A stretch of 35,016 nucleotides of DNA. It comes from a virus. The translations under genes were made by a program, and so were the position numbers. Shown piece after piece: positions 15,399-23,291 of the stretch. The DNA lies in IMG/VR virus record IMGVR_UViG_3300025276_000089, positions 1 through 35,016 of that record, one strand, 5' to 3'. Below the pieces are notes generated by a model. It had not been told where the DNA came from. It made no database searches and saw only the letters and a program-made list of their open reading frames with translations. Every line of letters begins with the position of its first letter. Positions within the stretch are counted from its first letter, which is position 1.

Positions 15399-16478
15399 AT
15401 GGCGGAAACCCGCGCGGCTACCGGTCTCACTGTCGAGCAGTGGGATGACAAGTTTTTCGTCGAGCACATCCAGGAGAACGTGTTCTCCAAGCTGATGGAG
15501 ATGGGCGAAAACGCGGCCATCCAGGTCAAGGAAGACCTGACCAAGAAGAAGGGCGACGTGATCCACTACGCCCTGCTGAACCGCCTCACCGGCGACGGTG
15601 TGGAGGGTTCGGCCACCCTGGAAGGGTCGGAAGAAGACCTGACCTCGCGTTCGCACCCCCTGACCGTGAACAAGCGCCGCCACGGCGTCTTGGTTCCCGA
15701 GATGGAGGAGCAGAAGTCGGCCATCGGCCTGCGTGAAGCCGCCAAGCCGGCCCTCATGACCTGGGGCAAGGAGAACACCCGCGACCGCATCATCCGCGCT
15801 CTCGGGTCGATCAACGGCGTGGCCTACGCTTCGGCCACCGAGGGCCAGAAGGACGCCTGGCTGGCCGACAACGCCGACCGCGTTCTGTTTGGCGCCGCGA
15901 AGTCGAACAACTCGGCCAACGACCACTCCGCGTCGCTGGCCAACGTGGACGGCACGACCGATGTACTGAAGAAGGGCACTCTCTCCCTTCTGAAGCGCAT
16001 GGCGCGCACCGCCTCGCCGAAGATCCGCCCCCTCCAGGACAAGGGCAACGGCAAGTACCTGTACATCGCCTACGCTCACCCGTTCGCGATGCGCGACCTT
16101 CGCTCCGAGATGGAGTCCATCCTCGACGACACCACTGCCCAGGGAGAGGCCATGCGCCTCTTCGAAGGCGGCGATCTCTATTGGGATGGCATCATCATCA
16201 AGGAGTGCGAGGACCTGCCGATCTACACCGGCGTTGGCGCCTCCAGCATCGACGTGACCCCGGTCTATCTGCTCGGCGCCCAGGCCATCGGCTACGGCAT
16301 CGCCAAGCGGTGGAAGACCATCGAGCAGAAGTTCGACTATCAGGACAAGTCCGGCGTGGCCATCGACGCCATCGACGGCTTCGACAAGCTGACCTTCGGT
16401 TCGGGCTCGGGCGACCGTGACGACCTCCGCGATTATGGGGTCGCCACTCTGTACGTCTCCGGCGTCGCCGACGCCTAA
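15399..16478 (+). CDS. Major capsid protein (N4-gp56 / DUF4043 type)
   Basis: A 359-residue protein with a GAAGGAG site. The start (TGLTVEQWDDKFFVEHIQEN) and the following segment GDVIHYALLNRLTGDGVEGS, then LEGSEEDLTSRSHPLTVNKR are typical of the N4-gp56/DUF4043 capsid family, as is the later KYLYIAYAHPFAMRDLRSE. These proteins adopt the HK97 fold and form the icosahedral shell. It lies directly after the scaffold gene and before a hairpin terminator at 16503, so its high expression is probably set by a leader signal (copy B) and limited read-through downstream. Confidence 0.87.
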   Translation: MAETRAATGLTVEQWDDKFFVEHIQENVFSKLMEMGENAAIQVKEDLTKKKGDVIHYALLNRLTGDGVEGSATLEGSEEDLTSRSHPLTVNKRRHGVLVPEMEEQKSAIGLREAAKPALMTWGKENTRDRIIRALGSINGVAYASATEGQKDAWLADNADRVLFGAAKSNNSANDHSASLANVDGTTDVLKKGTLSLLKRMARTASPKIRPLQDKGNGKYLYIAYAHPFAMRDLRSEMESILDDTTAQGEAMRLFEGGDLYWDGIIIKECEDLPIYTGVGASSIDVTPVYLLGAQAIGYGIAKRWKTIEQKFDYQDKSGVAIDAIDGFDKLTFGSGSGDRDDLRDYGVATLYVSGVADA

Positions 16479-16502
16479 GCGGTCCATCCCCTGACAACCT
16501 GA

Positions 16503-16536
16503 CGGGCGGCCCCTAGCGGGCCGTCCGCCCCCTTTT
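16503..16536 (+). terminator. Terminator after the major capsid gene
   Basis: A 10-bp stem (16503-16512 with 16518-16527, one wobble) around the loop CTAGC is followed by C-rich sequence and TTTT. It lies 24 bases after the capsid stop and before the decoration gene. It probably lowers transcription beyond the capsid gene. Confidence 0.6.
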
Positions 16537-16554
16537 CCTGAAAGGAGTGGTCAC

Positions 16555-17040
16555 ATGGCCGCTGAAACTCTCACGGGCACCCGCGCTGCTGCGGACTTCC
16601 CGGTCTACAAGCCCATGGGCGCTGGCGCTCTCGCCGTCGCCTTTGGTTCCTACGCCGTCGCCGCCAACGTCGAAGACGGCGACATCTTCAAGCTGTGCAA
16701 GCTTCCCGCCGGCGCCATCGTGGTTGGCGGCGAGTTCTGGACCAGCGATCTCGACACCGGCACTGAGGTGCTGGACATCGATCTCGGCTGGGCCGCCAAC
16801 GGCGGCGCGGAAACCGTCGATGCGGCCACGCCTGCGGGCCTGGTCAATGCCGGCGTCCTCACCGGTGACGTGAACACCGACCTGACCCCGGCCGGCGTCA
16901 ACCTGCGCCCCTTCAACATGGGCGCCGGCGTCATCGGTCCCTTCACCAATGAGACGGTGATCCAGGCCGAGGCCAATGTCGCCGCCAACGTCTTCGCGGC
17001 CGGCACCATCTATTGCCGCGTGGACTACATCGTTCCCTAA
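16555..17040 (+). CDS. Probable capsid decoration or head protein
   Basis: A 161-residue protein with an AAAGGAGTGG site. It is rich in Ala, Gly, Val and Thr and looks all-beta; the segments DGDIFKLCKLPAGAIVVGGE and FTNETVIQAEANVAANVFAA are typical of small phage proteins encoded immediately after the capsid gene. Such proteins commonly stabilise the shell or cover it. The pair 'capsid, terminator, decoration' suggests the two need different amounts. Assignment rests on position and composition. Confidence 0.6.
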   Translation: MAAETLTGTRAAADFPVYKPMGAGALAVAFGSYAVAANVEDGDIFKLCKLPAGAIVVGGEFWTSDLDTGTEVLDIDLGWAANGGAETVDAATPAGLVNAGVLTGDVNTDLTPAGVNLRPFNMGAGVIGPFTNETVIQAEANVAANVFAAGTIYCRVDYIVP

Positions 17041-17048
17041 GCGTGATC

Positions 17049-17074
17049 GGGCCGGCTCTGGATAGGGTCGGCCC
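17049..17074 (+). terminator. Possible hairpin in the 188-base gap after the decoration gene
   Basis: GGGCCG (17049-17054) can pair with CGGCCC (17069-17074) around a 14-base loop, followed by ACCTTTC. It is a weak terminator candidate. The rest of the gap (to 17228) shows no convincing gene; it has a possible second stem at GCGCC/GGTGC and ends with AAGGAA before the next ATG. Confidence 0.35.
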
Positions 17075-17228
17075 ACCTTTCTGCGCATTCCCCGCAGCAG
17101 CCGGCCGCGCCAGGGCTGCGGTTATCAAAACCAGCACGGATGCGCCATTCGGCGTCAAGCGGTGCGCAGCTTCGAAGTTGCCGTAATCCGAGCCAGCGCG
17201 GGCCATTTCCAACCCAAGGAACACCCGC

Positions 17229-17717
17229 ATGAGAGCCATGTTCATTGGCGATCCCCGCTATGACGGTGATGGCCCGAAAGTCCTGACGCTGCATGGCGTC
17301 GCGTTTCCGAAGAACGAATGGGTCGATCCGGTCCCGAGCGCCCTTGAGGGCAAGCTGGCCGGCAACAGCCATTTCGCGACGGATGACGGCGAGACTGATG
17401 TCGTCGTCGCTCAAGCCGAGCCCCCGATTACCGCGCCGTGGGTCGATCCGGTCCCGGCCGACACGCCCGCCCCCGTTGAAGGCGATCCGGCCCCCGACTT
17501 CATCGCGCCCGACGCCTATCCGCACCTGACCGACGCCCAGGTCGAAGCCCTCGACCGCGACGGCGACCAGATCCCCGGCGGCTCCAATGCGTCGGACGAA
17601 AAGGCCGCGCTGATCAAGACGCTGGAGGGGATGAACGTCGATTTTGACCGTCGTCTCGGCGTCGCCAAGCTGAAGGCCCTGGTGGACGAGCAGAAGTTCA
17701 TCAAGGGCGAGGACTAG
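17229..17717 (+). CDS. Phage head protein with C-terminal HeH/LEM-like motif
   Basis: A 162-residue acidic protein. Residues 1-85 include two similar WVDPVP segments (about 31-36 and 70-75), a sign of a short internal duplication. The C-terminal end (DEKAALIKTLEGMNVDFDRR, then LGVAKLKALVDEQ) has the helix-extended loop-helix pattern of HeH/LEM motifs, often found at the end of phage head or terminase-linked proteins and able to contact DNA or protein. It heads the connector genes. Exact role unknown. Confidence 0.6.
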   Translation: MRAMFIGDPRYDGDGPKVLTLHGVAFPKNEWVDPVPSALEGKLAGNSHFATDDGETDVVVAQAEPPITAPWVDPVPADTPAPVEGDPAPDFIAPDAYPHLTDAQVEALDRDGDQIPGGSNASDEKAALIKTLEGMNVDFDRRLGVAKLKALVDEQKFIKGED

Positions 17718-17721
17718 GGCC

Positions 17722-17922
17722 GTGGCGGCGGTCGTCGCGCTCCATCTGCCGGGTCGCGTGGCCCTGCTGGACGACGGCCGCCTCGCTCCCATCGTCAACC
17801 TCTTCGACGTCTGCGGCGACGCGACCGACGACACGGACCTGGCCGCTGCCTTCCTCGCCCAGATCGACGGCTACGCCTTCTGCGACCTGATCCACGATTA
17901 CGACAAGGCGACCCTGCAATGA
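17722..17922 (+). CDS. Small protein in the head-tail block
   Basis: A 66-residue protein from GTG 17722, with a weak ribosome site at GGACTAGGG. It is acidic and partly hydrophobic (APIVNLFDVCGDATDDTDLA). Its stop overlaps the start of the gp4-like gene (ATGA), so it is probably co-translated with it. In position it matches the short proteins between head and connector genes of P22-like phages. Function unknown. Confidence 0.55.
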   Translation: MAAVVALHLPGRVALLDDGRLAPIVNLFDVCGDATDDTDLAAAFLAQIDGYAFCDLIHDYDKATLQ

Positions 17923-18254
17923 CCAAACAGCAGCTTCGCCGGATGCTCCTGGCGCACCTCAAGGTGATCAACGCCGCGGACGAAAGCCCGCCGGCCGAAC
18001 TCGCCAACCTGGCGGACATCTGGATCGACACGAGCCGGGCCGAGCTGCAAGAGCGCGGTTTGGTCTGGTGGGATGCGAACGACATTCCTGACGCCGCGGC
18101 GATGCCGTTCATGCTGTGGGTTGCGTCTCAGGCGGCGCCCGCGTTCGGCAAGAACGGCAAGGGCCATGAGGCCCGGATGATGGAGGGTGAGGTTCGCCTT
18201 GCCGCTCTGAAGTCCAGCGCCGAACGGCCCACGGTTCGGGCGACCTATTTCTGA
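17919..18254 (+). CDS. gp4-like tail accessory/head completion protein
   Basis: A 111-residue helix-rich protein. The centre (DIWIDTSRAELQERGLVWWD, then ANDIPDAAAMPFMLWVASQA) and the end (EGEVRLAALKSSAERPTVRA) are features I associate with the small proteins encoded just before the gp10-like tail hub. In P22 this position is gp4, which seals the portal after packaging and joins it to the tail. The flanking TGATG and ATGA overlaps show a tight operon with the hub gene. Assigned by position and pattern. Confidence 0.65.
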   Translation: MTKQQLRRMLLAHLKVINAADESPPAELANLADIWIDTSRAELQERGLVWWDANDIPDAAAMPFMLWVASQAAPAFGKNGKGHEARMMEGEVRLAALKSSAERPTVRATYF

Positions 18255-19624
18255 TGCGCCTTCCCCTTCCGATCGGTAAGAAGGCTGGCCGCGCCAAGGT
18301 CCCGATGGAGGGCGTGGAGCGGCTGGTCAACGGCTACCTGGAGAGCGTGCCGGAGGGCAAGGAGCCGACGCCGGTCTACGGCTCCCCTGGCCTTGTGGCG
18401 TGGTCTAGCGGTCTTCCTGGCGCCCCTCGCGGGATGCTGGAGATGACCGACCGTCTATTCGTCGTGGCCGGGACCAACCTCTACGAGATCGCGGTCAACG
18501 GCGTGGCGAGCGTCAAGGGCTCGATCCCTGGCGCCGACCGAGTGGCGATGGCCGGCGACGGTGTTCATGTCGTCATCGTCTCGGCCGGATCGATCTACGT
18601 CTATGACGGGGCTTCGACGCAGGTCGTTACAGACCCTGACGCCCCGGAAGCCTCTGGTGTGGCGTGGGTCGATGGCTATTTCGTCTTCACCGAGCGCGAC
18701 ACAGACATCTTCGTCGCCTGCGAGCTGGACGATCCGCTGGACTTCGACGCGCTCGACTTCGCCTCCGCGGAGTGGAAGCCCGACATCCTGATTACGCCGA
18801 TCATCCTGCGCCGGACCCTGTTCCTGGCCGGCAAGCAGACCATCGAGGCGCAGCAGAACACCGGCGGGACCGATTTCCCGTTCACCCGCTATCAGGACGT
18901 GATGGTGGACGTGGGCTTTGCCGGGCGGGAAGCTGGCGTGGTCACGAACGACACCATGTTCTTCCTGGCCTCAGACCGCACCGTGCGACGGCTGGACGGG
19001 ATCACGGCGGTTCGTGTCTCCAATCATGACATCGAGCGCCAGATCAAGACCTGGCCCAACCCCGAACAGACCATCGCCACAGCGCATGTCTGGGAAGGCC
19101 ACCTCCTGGTCACTTTCCGCAATCCGGCGGGCTGCATCGTCTTCGATCAGTCCACCGAGCTTTGGCACGAGCGCAAGTCCTTCGGATCTGAGACCTGGTG
19201 CGCGACGTTCTACGCCCGGTGTTTCGGGCATGACCTGTTCGCCGACTCCCGAACCGGAACGATCTTCAGGCTGGACGCGAACACCCACACCGAGGCCGGC
19301 GAGCCCCTGATCTTCGAGATGACCACGCCCTACGCCTATGCCCAGGGCTTGGACTTCTCCGTCGATGAGGTGGAGGTCATCGCTCAGACGGCGGTCGGCT
19401 CCCTAACCCTTGATCCGAAGATCACCCTCGAAACGACGAAGGACGGCGAGGTCTTTGTCCATCGGATCGAACGCCGCATGGGGAAATCCGGCGAGCGCAC
19501 CAAGCGCGTCGGTTTCGGCCCGCAAGGCTCCTCTGACGCCATGGCGTTCCGGCTGACCATCGCTGACCCGGTTCGCCGGGCGATCCTTGGCGTCTATGTT
19601 GACATCGACGTGGAGCGCGACTGA
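18254..19624 (+). CDS. P22 gp10-like packaged-DNA stabilisation protein (tail hub)
   Basis: A 456-residue protein, close to P22 gp10 (about 470). The start VERLVNGYLESVPEGKEPTP, then VYGSPGLV (residues 21-49) is the typical N-terminus, where the peptide's name and SPGL motif are conserved. Repeated beta-blade-like units follow (RLFVVAGTNLYEIAVNG; WVDGYFVFTERDTDIFVACE; VWEGHLLVTFRNPAGCIVFD). gp10 forms the lower tail-tube ring that keeps DNA inside the head and holds the fibres. The gene is joined by TGATG overlaps to the gp4-like gene and the following one. Confidence 0.8.
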   Translation: MRLPLPIGKKAGRAKVPMEGVERLVNGYLESVPEGKEPTPVYGSPGLVAWSSGLPGAPRGMLEMTDRLFVVAGTNLYEIAVNGVASVKGSIPGADRVAMAGDGVHVVIVSAGSIYVYDGASTQVVTDPDAPEASGVAWVDGYFVFTERDTDIFVACELDDPLDFDALDFASAEWKPDILITPIILRRTLFLAGKQTIEAQQNTGGTDFPFTRYQDVMVDVGFAGREAGVVTNDTMFFLASDRTVRRLDGITAVRVSNHDIERQIKTWPNPEQTIATAHVWEGHLLVTFRNPAGCIVFDQSTELWHERKSFGSETWCATFYARCFGHDLFADSRTGTIFRLDANTHTEAGEPLIFEMTTPYAYAQGLDFSVDEVEVIAQTAVGSLTLDPKITLETTKDGEVFVHRIERRMGKSGERTKRVGFGPQGSSDAMAFRLTIADPVRRAILGVYVDIDVERD

Positions 19625-20007
19625 TGGCCCTCCCGCTTCAGATCCCGCCCGTTGGCGTTCCTATGCTCGATCCGCGCGGCTTCGTCACGCAGCCCTGGCG
19701 CAATTTCTTCGCTGCCCTGGTTTCCCGCGCAGGCGGGATCGTCGGGGAAAAGCAGGACTACGACGCCACGCTTGAGGCGCTCGCGGGTCTTAGCAGTGGG
19801 GCGGGCCTAGTCACGCAAACCGGCGCCGACGCCTTCACCAAACGGACCCTCACCGGGACTGCGGGTCAGGTCACGGTGACGAACGGGGATGGCGTCTCTG
19901 GCAACCCGACGCTCTCCCTCGCGGACACGGCGGTCACTCCTGGAATCTACGCCCCACCGGCCTCCATCACTGTGGACGCCAAGGGTCGGGTCACGGCGAT
20001 CTCGTGA
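19624..20007 (+). CDS. Minor tail protein / fibre adaptor-like
   Basis: A 127-residue protein. The last two-thirds carry the motif order common in phage fibre stems: LVTQTGADAFTKRTLTGTAG, QVTVTNGDGVSGNPTLSLAD, ITVDAKGRVTAIS. The N-terminus (GFVTQPWRNFFAALVSRAGG) resembles proteins that dock such stems on the tail hub. Its last codon overlaps the GTG start of the next gene. It probably joins tail hub and fibre, or is a short fibre. Confidence 0.65.
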   Translation: MALPLQIPPVGVPMLDPRGFVTQPWRNFFAALVSRAGGIVGEKQDYDATLEALAGLSSGAGLVTQTGADAFTKRTLTGTAGQVTVTNGDGVSGNPTLSLADTAVTPGIYAPPASITVDAKGRVTAIS

Positions 20008-20438
20008 TCCGCGTCGAGCGCGACCCGGCGTTCTGGGTCGATGTGCTGTCTGACCCGTCCCTGGCGCACATGCGGGGCGACTTGGAGCCGGCGGCCATCA
20101 TTCCGGCGCTGGAGCGCGCCATTCCCCTGGCCGCTGAACACGGCGGATTCCTGTTTTTCCCGGCCGACAGCTTCGGCCACGCCTTCGAGCTTCACACCTT
20201 GTTCAAGCCCGCAGGATGGGGCCGCGAGGCCTTCTCCGCGGCGCGGGAAGCCTTCGACTACATCTTCGAGCGCGGCGATCTCGTCATCACCCATGAGACG
20301 CCACACCCACAATCCAGACCCCCGAAGACCTTCCGCTTCGAGCCCTGCGGCGAGTTCCGCGACGGGCCGCACGGGTCCTATCGGCTCTGGCTTCTGACAA
20401 AAGACGCATGGCGGGCCAGTCCCGCAAGGAGGCGCTAA
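20004..20438 (+). CDS. DUF2824 family phage protein
   Basis: A 144-residue protein from GTG 20004 (GTGA overlap). It shows the features of DUF2824 proteins: an N-terminal RDPAFWVDVLSDP, a central GGFLFFPADSFGHAFELHTL, then FKPAGWGREAFSAAREAFDY and a C-terminal FRFEPCGEFRDG. The order resembles a GNAT-like fold, but acetyl-CoA binding is uncertain. The family lies in podovirus ejection or tail blocks. Its stop overlaps the next start (TAATG). Confidence 0.7.
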   Translation: MIRVERDPAFWVDVLSDPSLAHMRGDLEPAAIIPALERAIPLAAEHGGFLFFPADSFGHAFELHTLFKPAGWGREAFSAAREAFDYIFERGDLVITHETPHPQSRPPKTFRFEPCGEFRDGPHGSYRLWLLTKDAWRASPARRR

Positions 20439-21724
20439 TGCCTGTTCTTCCCGCTATTGGCGCCGGCCTTGCGGCCATCGGGGGCGGTTCTGCTATCGCA
20501 GGCGGCCTGACCGTCGCCGGGACCGCTGCAAGCCTGATCGGGGCCAACAACGCCGCCAACGCCACCCGCGAGGCTGGCCAGCTTTCGTACCAGGCAACCC
20601 AAGACGCCGCACGCCTGCAACAGCAGATTTACGAGCAGAACCGGGCCGACAACGAGCCGTTCCGCCAGATCGGGCTTTCGGCGGCGGATGCGCTGGCTGG
20701 CGGCCTCGGTCTTCGCGCGCCCGGCCAGCCGAACGGCGCCACGCCCTCTTCGGTCTCGATGACGCAGCCCGGCTACGGCGGCGGCCCGACCTATGACGTG
20801 CCGGCCTATTTGCAGGCCAACCAGGACGTGGCGCAGCGGGCCGCGGAGCTTCGTGGAGCGGGCGTCATCGGTCCCGGCGGTCAATGGGCCGACGAAGAGG
20901 ATTGGGTCGCCCAGGTCCAGCTTCCCAACGCCCTTGCGGCCGGCGAGCAACGCGCATTCCCAACCGTCTCCATGACGGGAGGAGAGGCTGGCCCTTCGCC
21001 AGGCTATGCCGACCCCACGGCGCCCGGCGGCTACTATGCCGGCGCTCGACCCGAGTTCGCCCCGCGCCAGGACTTCGGCCCAGCGCCCAGCCTCGACTTG
21101 TCCATCGCGACGTTCGAGCAAGATCCCGGCTATGAGCTGCGGCTTCGCGAGGGCAATTCCGCGCTGGACGCCATCGCCTCGACCGGCGGCAACCGCTTCA
21201 GTGGCAACCGGCTGAAGGCCGCGACCCGGTTCAATCAGGACTTCGCCTCGCAGGAGTACGGCAACTTTGCCGGCCGCCAAGTCGGCATCTACGGGATGAA
21301 CCTCGGCCAGTACAACACCGACCGGAGCCGAGCCGACTCCATCTATGGCCAGGACCGCGCCCGATCCGATGGGCTGTACGCCGATGATCGCGGCTATCTG
21401 ACTGATCGCTACGACACCCGCAACTCGACCCTGTTGAGCATGGCGGGCTTCGGGACCGGCGCAACCCAGGCCAATCAGAGCGCAGCGACCAGCTTCGCGG
21501 CCAATCAAGGCAACCTGCTGATGACCGGCGCCCAGGCCCAGGGCGACGCAGCCCTGGGGGCGGCGGACTCGTGGAACCGCGGCCTTGGCAACGTCATCAA
21601 CGCAGGCGCCTATCTCGCCGGCAATCGCCCGACGAGCAGCAAGCCGAGCGCCAGTCGCATCCCGTCGATGACCATGGGCCAGACCGTCTACAATCCCGCC
21701 TACACCGGCTTTGGCCCCTACTGA
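20438..21724 (+). CDS. DNA ejection (DNA transfer) protein, first of three
   Basis: A 428-residue protein. ATG 20438 was preferred to an earlier ATG (20408) because AAGGAGG lies just before it. The N-terminus has a Gly/Ala-rich hydrophobic stretch (residues 5-38) then a helical QDAARLQQQIYEQNRADNEP. The later segment FEQDPGYELRLREGNSALDA, NRFSGNRLKAATRFNQDFAS, QEYGNFAGRQVGIYGMN is characteristic of P22 gp7-like ejection proteins. They are packed with the genome and pass into the host envelope to build a DNA channel. The gene starts the ejection operon. Confidence 0.75.
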   Translation: MPVLPAIGAGLAAIGGGSAIAGGLTVAGTAASLIGANNAANATREAGQLSYQATQDAARLQQQIYEQNRADNEPFRQIGLSAADALAGGLGLRAPGQPNGATPSSVSMTQPGYGGGPTYDVPAYLQANQDVAQRAAELRGAGVIGPGGQWADEEDWVAQVQLPNALAAGEQRAFPTVSMTGGEAGPSPGYADPTAPGGYYAGARPEFAPRQDFGPAPSLDLSIATFEQDPGYELRLREGNSALDAIASTGGNRFSGNRLKAATRFNQDFASQEYGNFAGRQVGIYGMNLGQYNTDRSRADSIYGQDRARSDGLYADDRGYLTDRYDTRNSTLLSMAGFGTGATQANQSAATSFAANQGNLLMTGAQAQGDAALGAADSWNRGLGNVINAGAYLAGNRPTSSKPSASRIPSMTMGQTVYNPAYTGFGPY

Positions 21725-21734
21725 GGAACGCGCG

Positions 21735-22502
21735 ATGAACCGGGTGTATATTCCCAGCATGACCGAGGCCATCGGCTCCTATGAGGCGGGCCAGGATCGT
21801 CGGCAACAGCGCGACGGCCAGGATCGTCGTCGTCAGGTCGGCGGGCTCATGGCGTCCGGCGACTATGCCGGCGCGGCCCGTTCAGCGATGGAGGGCGGCG
21901 ACCTTGAGCTTGGCCTGTCCGCCCAGAAGCTTGGCGCGGCCCAGGCCGAGTCTGAAACCCGCCGCACCATTGGCTCGCTGGTGGGCGCTGGCGACTACGA
22001 CGGGGCGATCAAGACCGCCTTCTCCGGTGGCCAGCTTGAGCTTGGCGCGGAGGTCCAAGGTCTTCTCGACAAGGCCGACGAGCGCGAGCAGGCCGAGGTT
22101 CAGCGCCGGGCCGAAACCATCGCCCGCACCGTGGCCCCCCTGATGGACATGAAGGACATCAACGCCCGCCGGTCCTATATCCAGCAGAACGCCTCGACCC
22201 TCATCTCGGCCGGCTACACGCCCGAACAGCTCGCCAGCTTTGAGCCGACCGACGAAGCCCTGGCGCCCATCTTCATCGACGCGATGGGCCTGGTGAAATA
22301 CTTCGACGAGAAGGCCCGGCGTCGGGATGACAGCCGCGCCGATGAAGAACTTGGCCTGTCTCGCGAGCGCGTCGGCATCTCTCGCAGTCAGGTCGGCATC
22401 TCCGCGGCCAACCTCGCCCAGCGGCAAGCCGAACATGCCGCCCGCCAGGCGCAGGGCGGATACGGCGCCGGCTACACCCCCGATGCGATCAAGTGGGACT
22501 GA
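21735..22502 (+). CDS. Probable internal virion/ejection protein, second of three
   Basis: A 255-residue, almost wholly helical protein rich in Ala, Gln, Arg and Glu. It has a repeat-like pair of segments, LMASGDYAGAARSAMEGGDL and LVGAGDYDGAIKTAFSGGQL (about 37-57 and 85-105), that look like two copies of one helical hairpin. The C-terminal part is a heptad-like basic helix. There are no enzyme motifs. Place between two other ejection-type genes supports a role as an internal virion protein released with the DNA. Confidence 0.6.
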   Translation: MNRVYIPSMTEAIGSYEAGQDRRQQRDGQDRRRQVGGLMASGDYAGAARSAMEGGDLELGLSAQKLGAAQAESETRRTIGSLVGAGDYDGAIKTAFSGGQLELGAEVQGLLDKADEREQAEVQRRAETIARTVAPLMDMKDINARRSYIQQNASTLISAGYTPEQLASFEPTDEALAPIFIDAMGLVKYFDEKARRRDDSRADEELGLSRERVGISRSQVGISAANLAQRQAEHAARQAQGGYGAGYTPDAIKWD

Positions 22503-22508
22503 CCCAAC

Positions 22509-23291
22509 ATGGCTGATCTCCGCGAAGGCATGACCGGCACGGCGCCGGATGGGACCCGCGTCACGGTGCGCGGCGGGCGGGTCGTCCCGCTTGGCCCGGA
22601 AGGCACTAAGCCCCGCGCCGAATACGGCCAAGGCGCCTATGAAACGAACGACGGGGCGATCTTGCGCCCGAGCAAGGGCGGCGGGGTCCAAGTCATGCGC
22701 GGCCCGCAGACCGCGGCAGCCGAGGCCCGAACGCGCCTGGAACTCGGATTTGATCCGATCTTCGCGGCGCAGAAACAGATGGAGCAAGCCGAGCGGGGCG
22801 GGGTCAATCCCTACAGCCGCGATTGGGGCGCCCGCATGGCTGAAGCCATTCCATTTGACGGCGGCGCGGCGGCTCGCATGGTCGGCGGCAATGACTATCA
22901 GTCCTATGAACAGGCCAACCGCACGTTCGAATCCGCCATCCTGCCCATCTTCTCCGGCGCCGCGGTGACAGACAGCGAGGCCAAGCGGTTCGTTCGCGCC
23001 AATCTCCCGCAAATCGGCGACACGCCCCAGACCCTGGCCGCCAAGTCGAAAAACCGCCAGCGTCTGATCAACGCCGCGGCCCGACTGACGGGGCGCGAAC
23101 AGCCCTATCCTGAAGTGGACGCCTGGAGCCCTGGTGGCGGCTCTGGCGCGACGGATGAAAAGCGCCGCATGGGGCCGACCGATCGCCGCATGGCCGAAGA
23201 CGCCAAGCGCAGCCGCCAACCCGAGACCGGCCCCGGCGGGGCGTCGGTCAAGGTCGGCAACCAGACCTACACGGTGCGTGAGAAGCCATGA
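22509..23291 (+). CDS. Probable internal virion/ejection protein, with short N-terminal beta unit
   Basis: A 260-residue protein. Residues 1-32 (GMTGTAPDGTRVTVRGGRVV) form a small beta unit. The centre, YEQANRTFESAILPIFSGAA, then VTDSEAKRFVRANLPQIGDT and a SKNRQRLINAAA helix (about 135-195), is a conserved segment I know from alphaproteobacterial podoviruses in ejection blocks. The C-terminus is charged and flexible and ends in another short beta unit (VKVGNQTYTVREKP). Its stop overlaps the next start (ATGA). Confidence 0.6.
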   Translation: MADLREGMTGTAPDGTRVTVRGGRVVPLGPEGTKPRAEYGQGAYETNDGAILRPSKGGGVQVMRGPQTAAAEARTRLELGFDPIFAAQKQMEQAERGGVNPYSRDWGARMAEAIPFDGGAAARMVGGNDYQSYEQANRTFESAILPIFSGAAVTDSEAKRFVRANLPQIGDTPQTLAAKSKNRQRLINAAARLTGREQPYPEVDAWSPGGGSGATDEKRRMGPTDRRMAEDAKRSRQPETGPGGASVKVGNQTYTVREKP

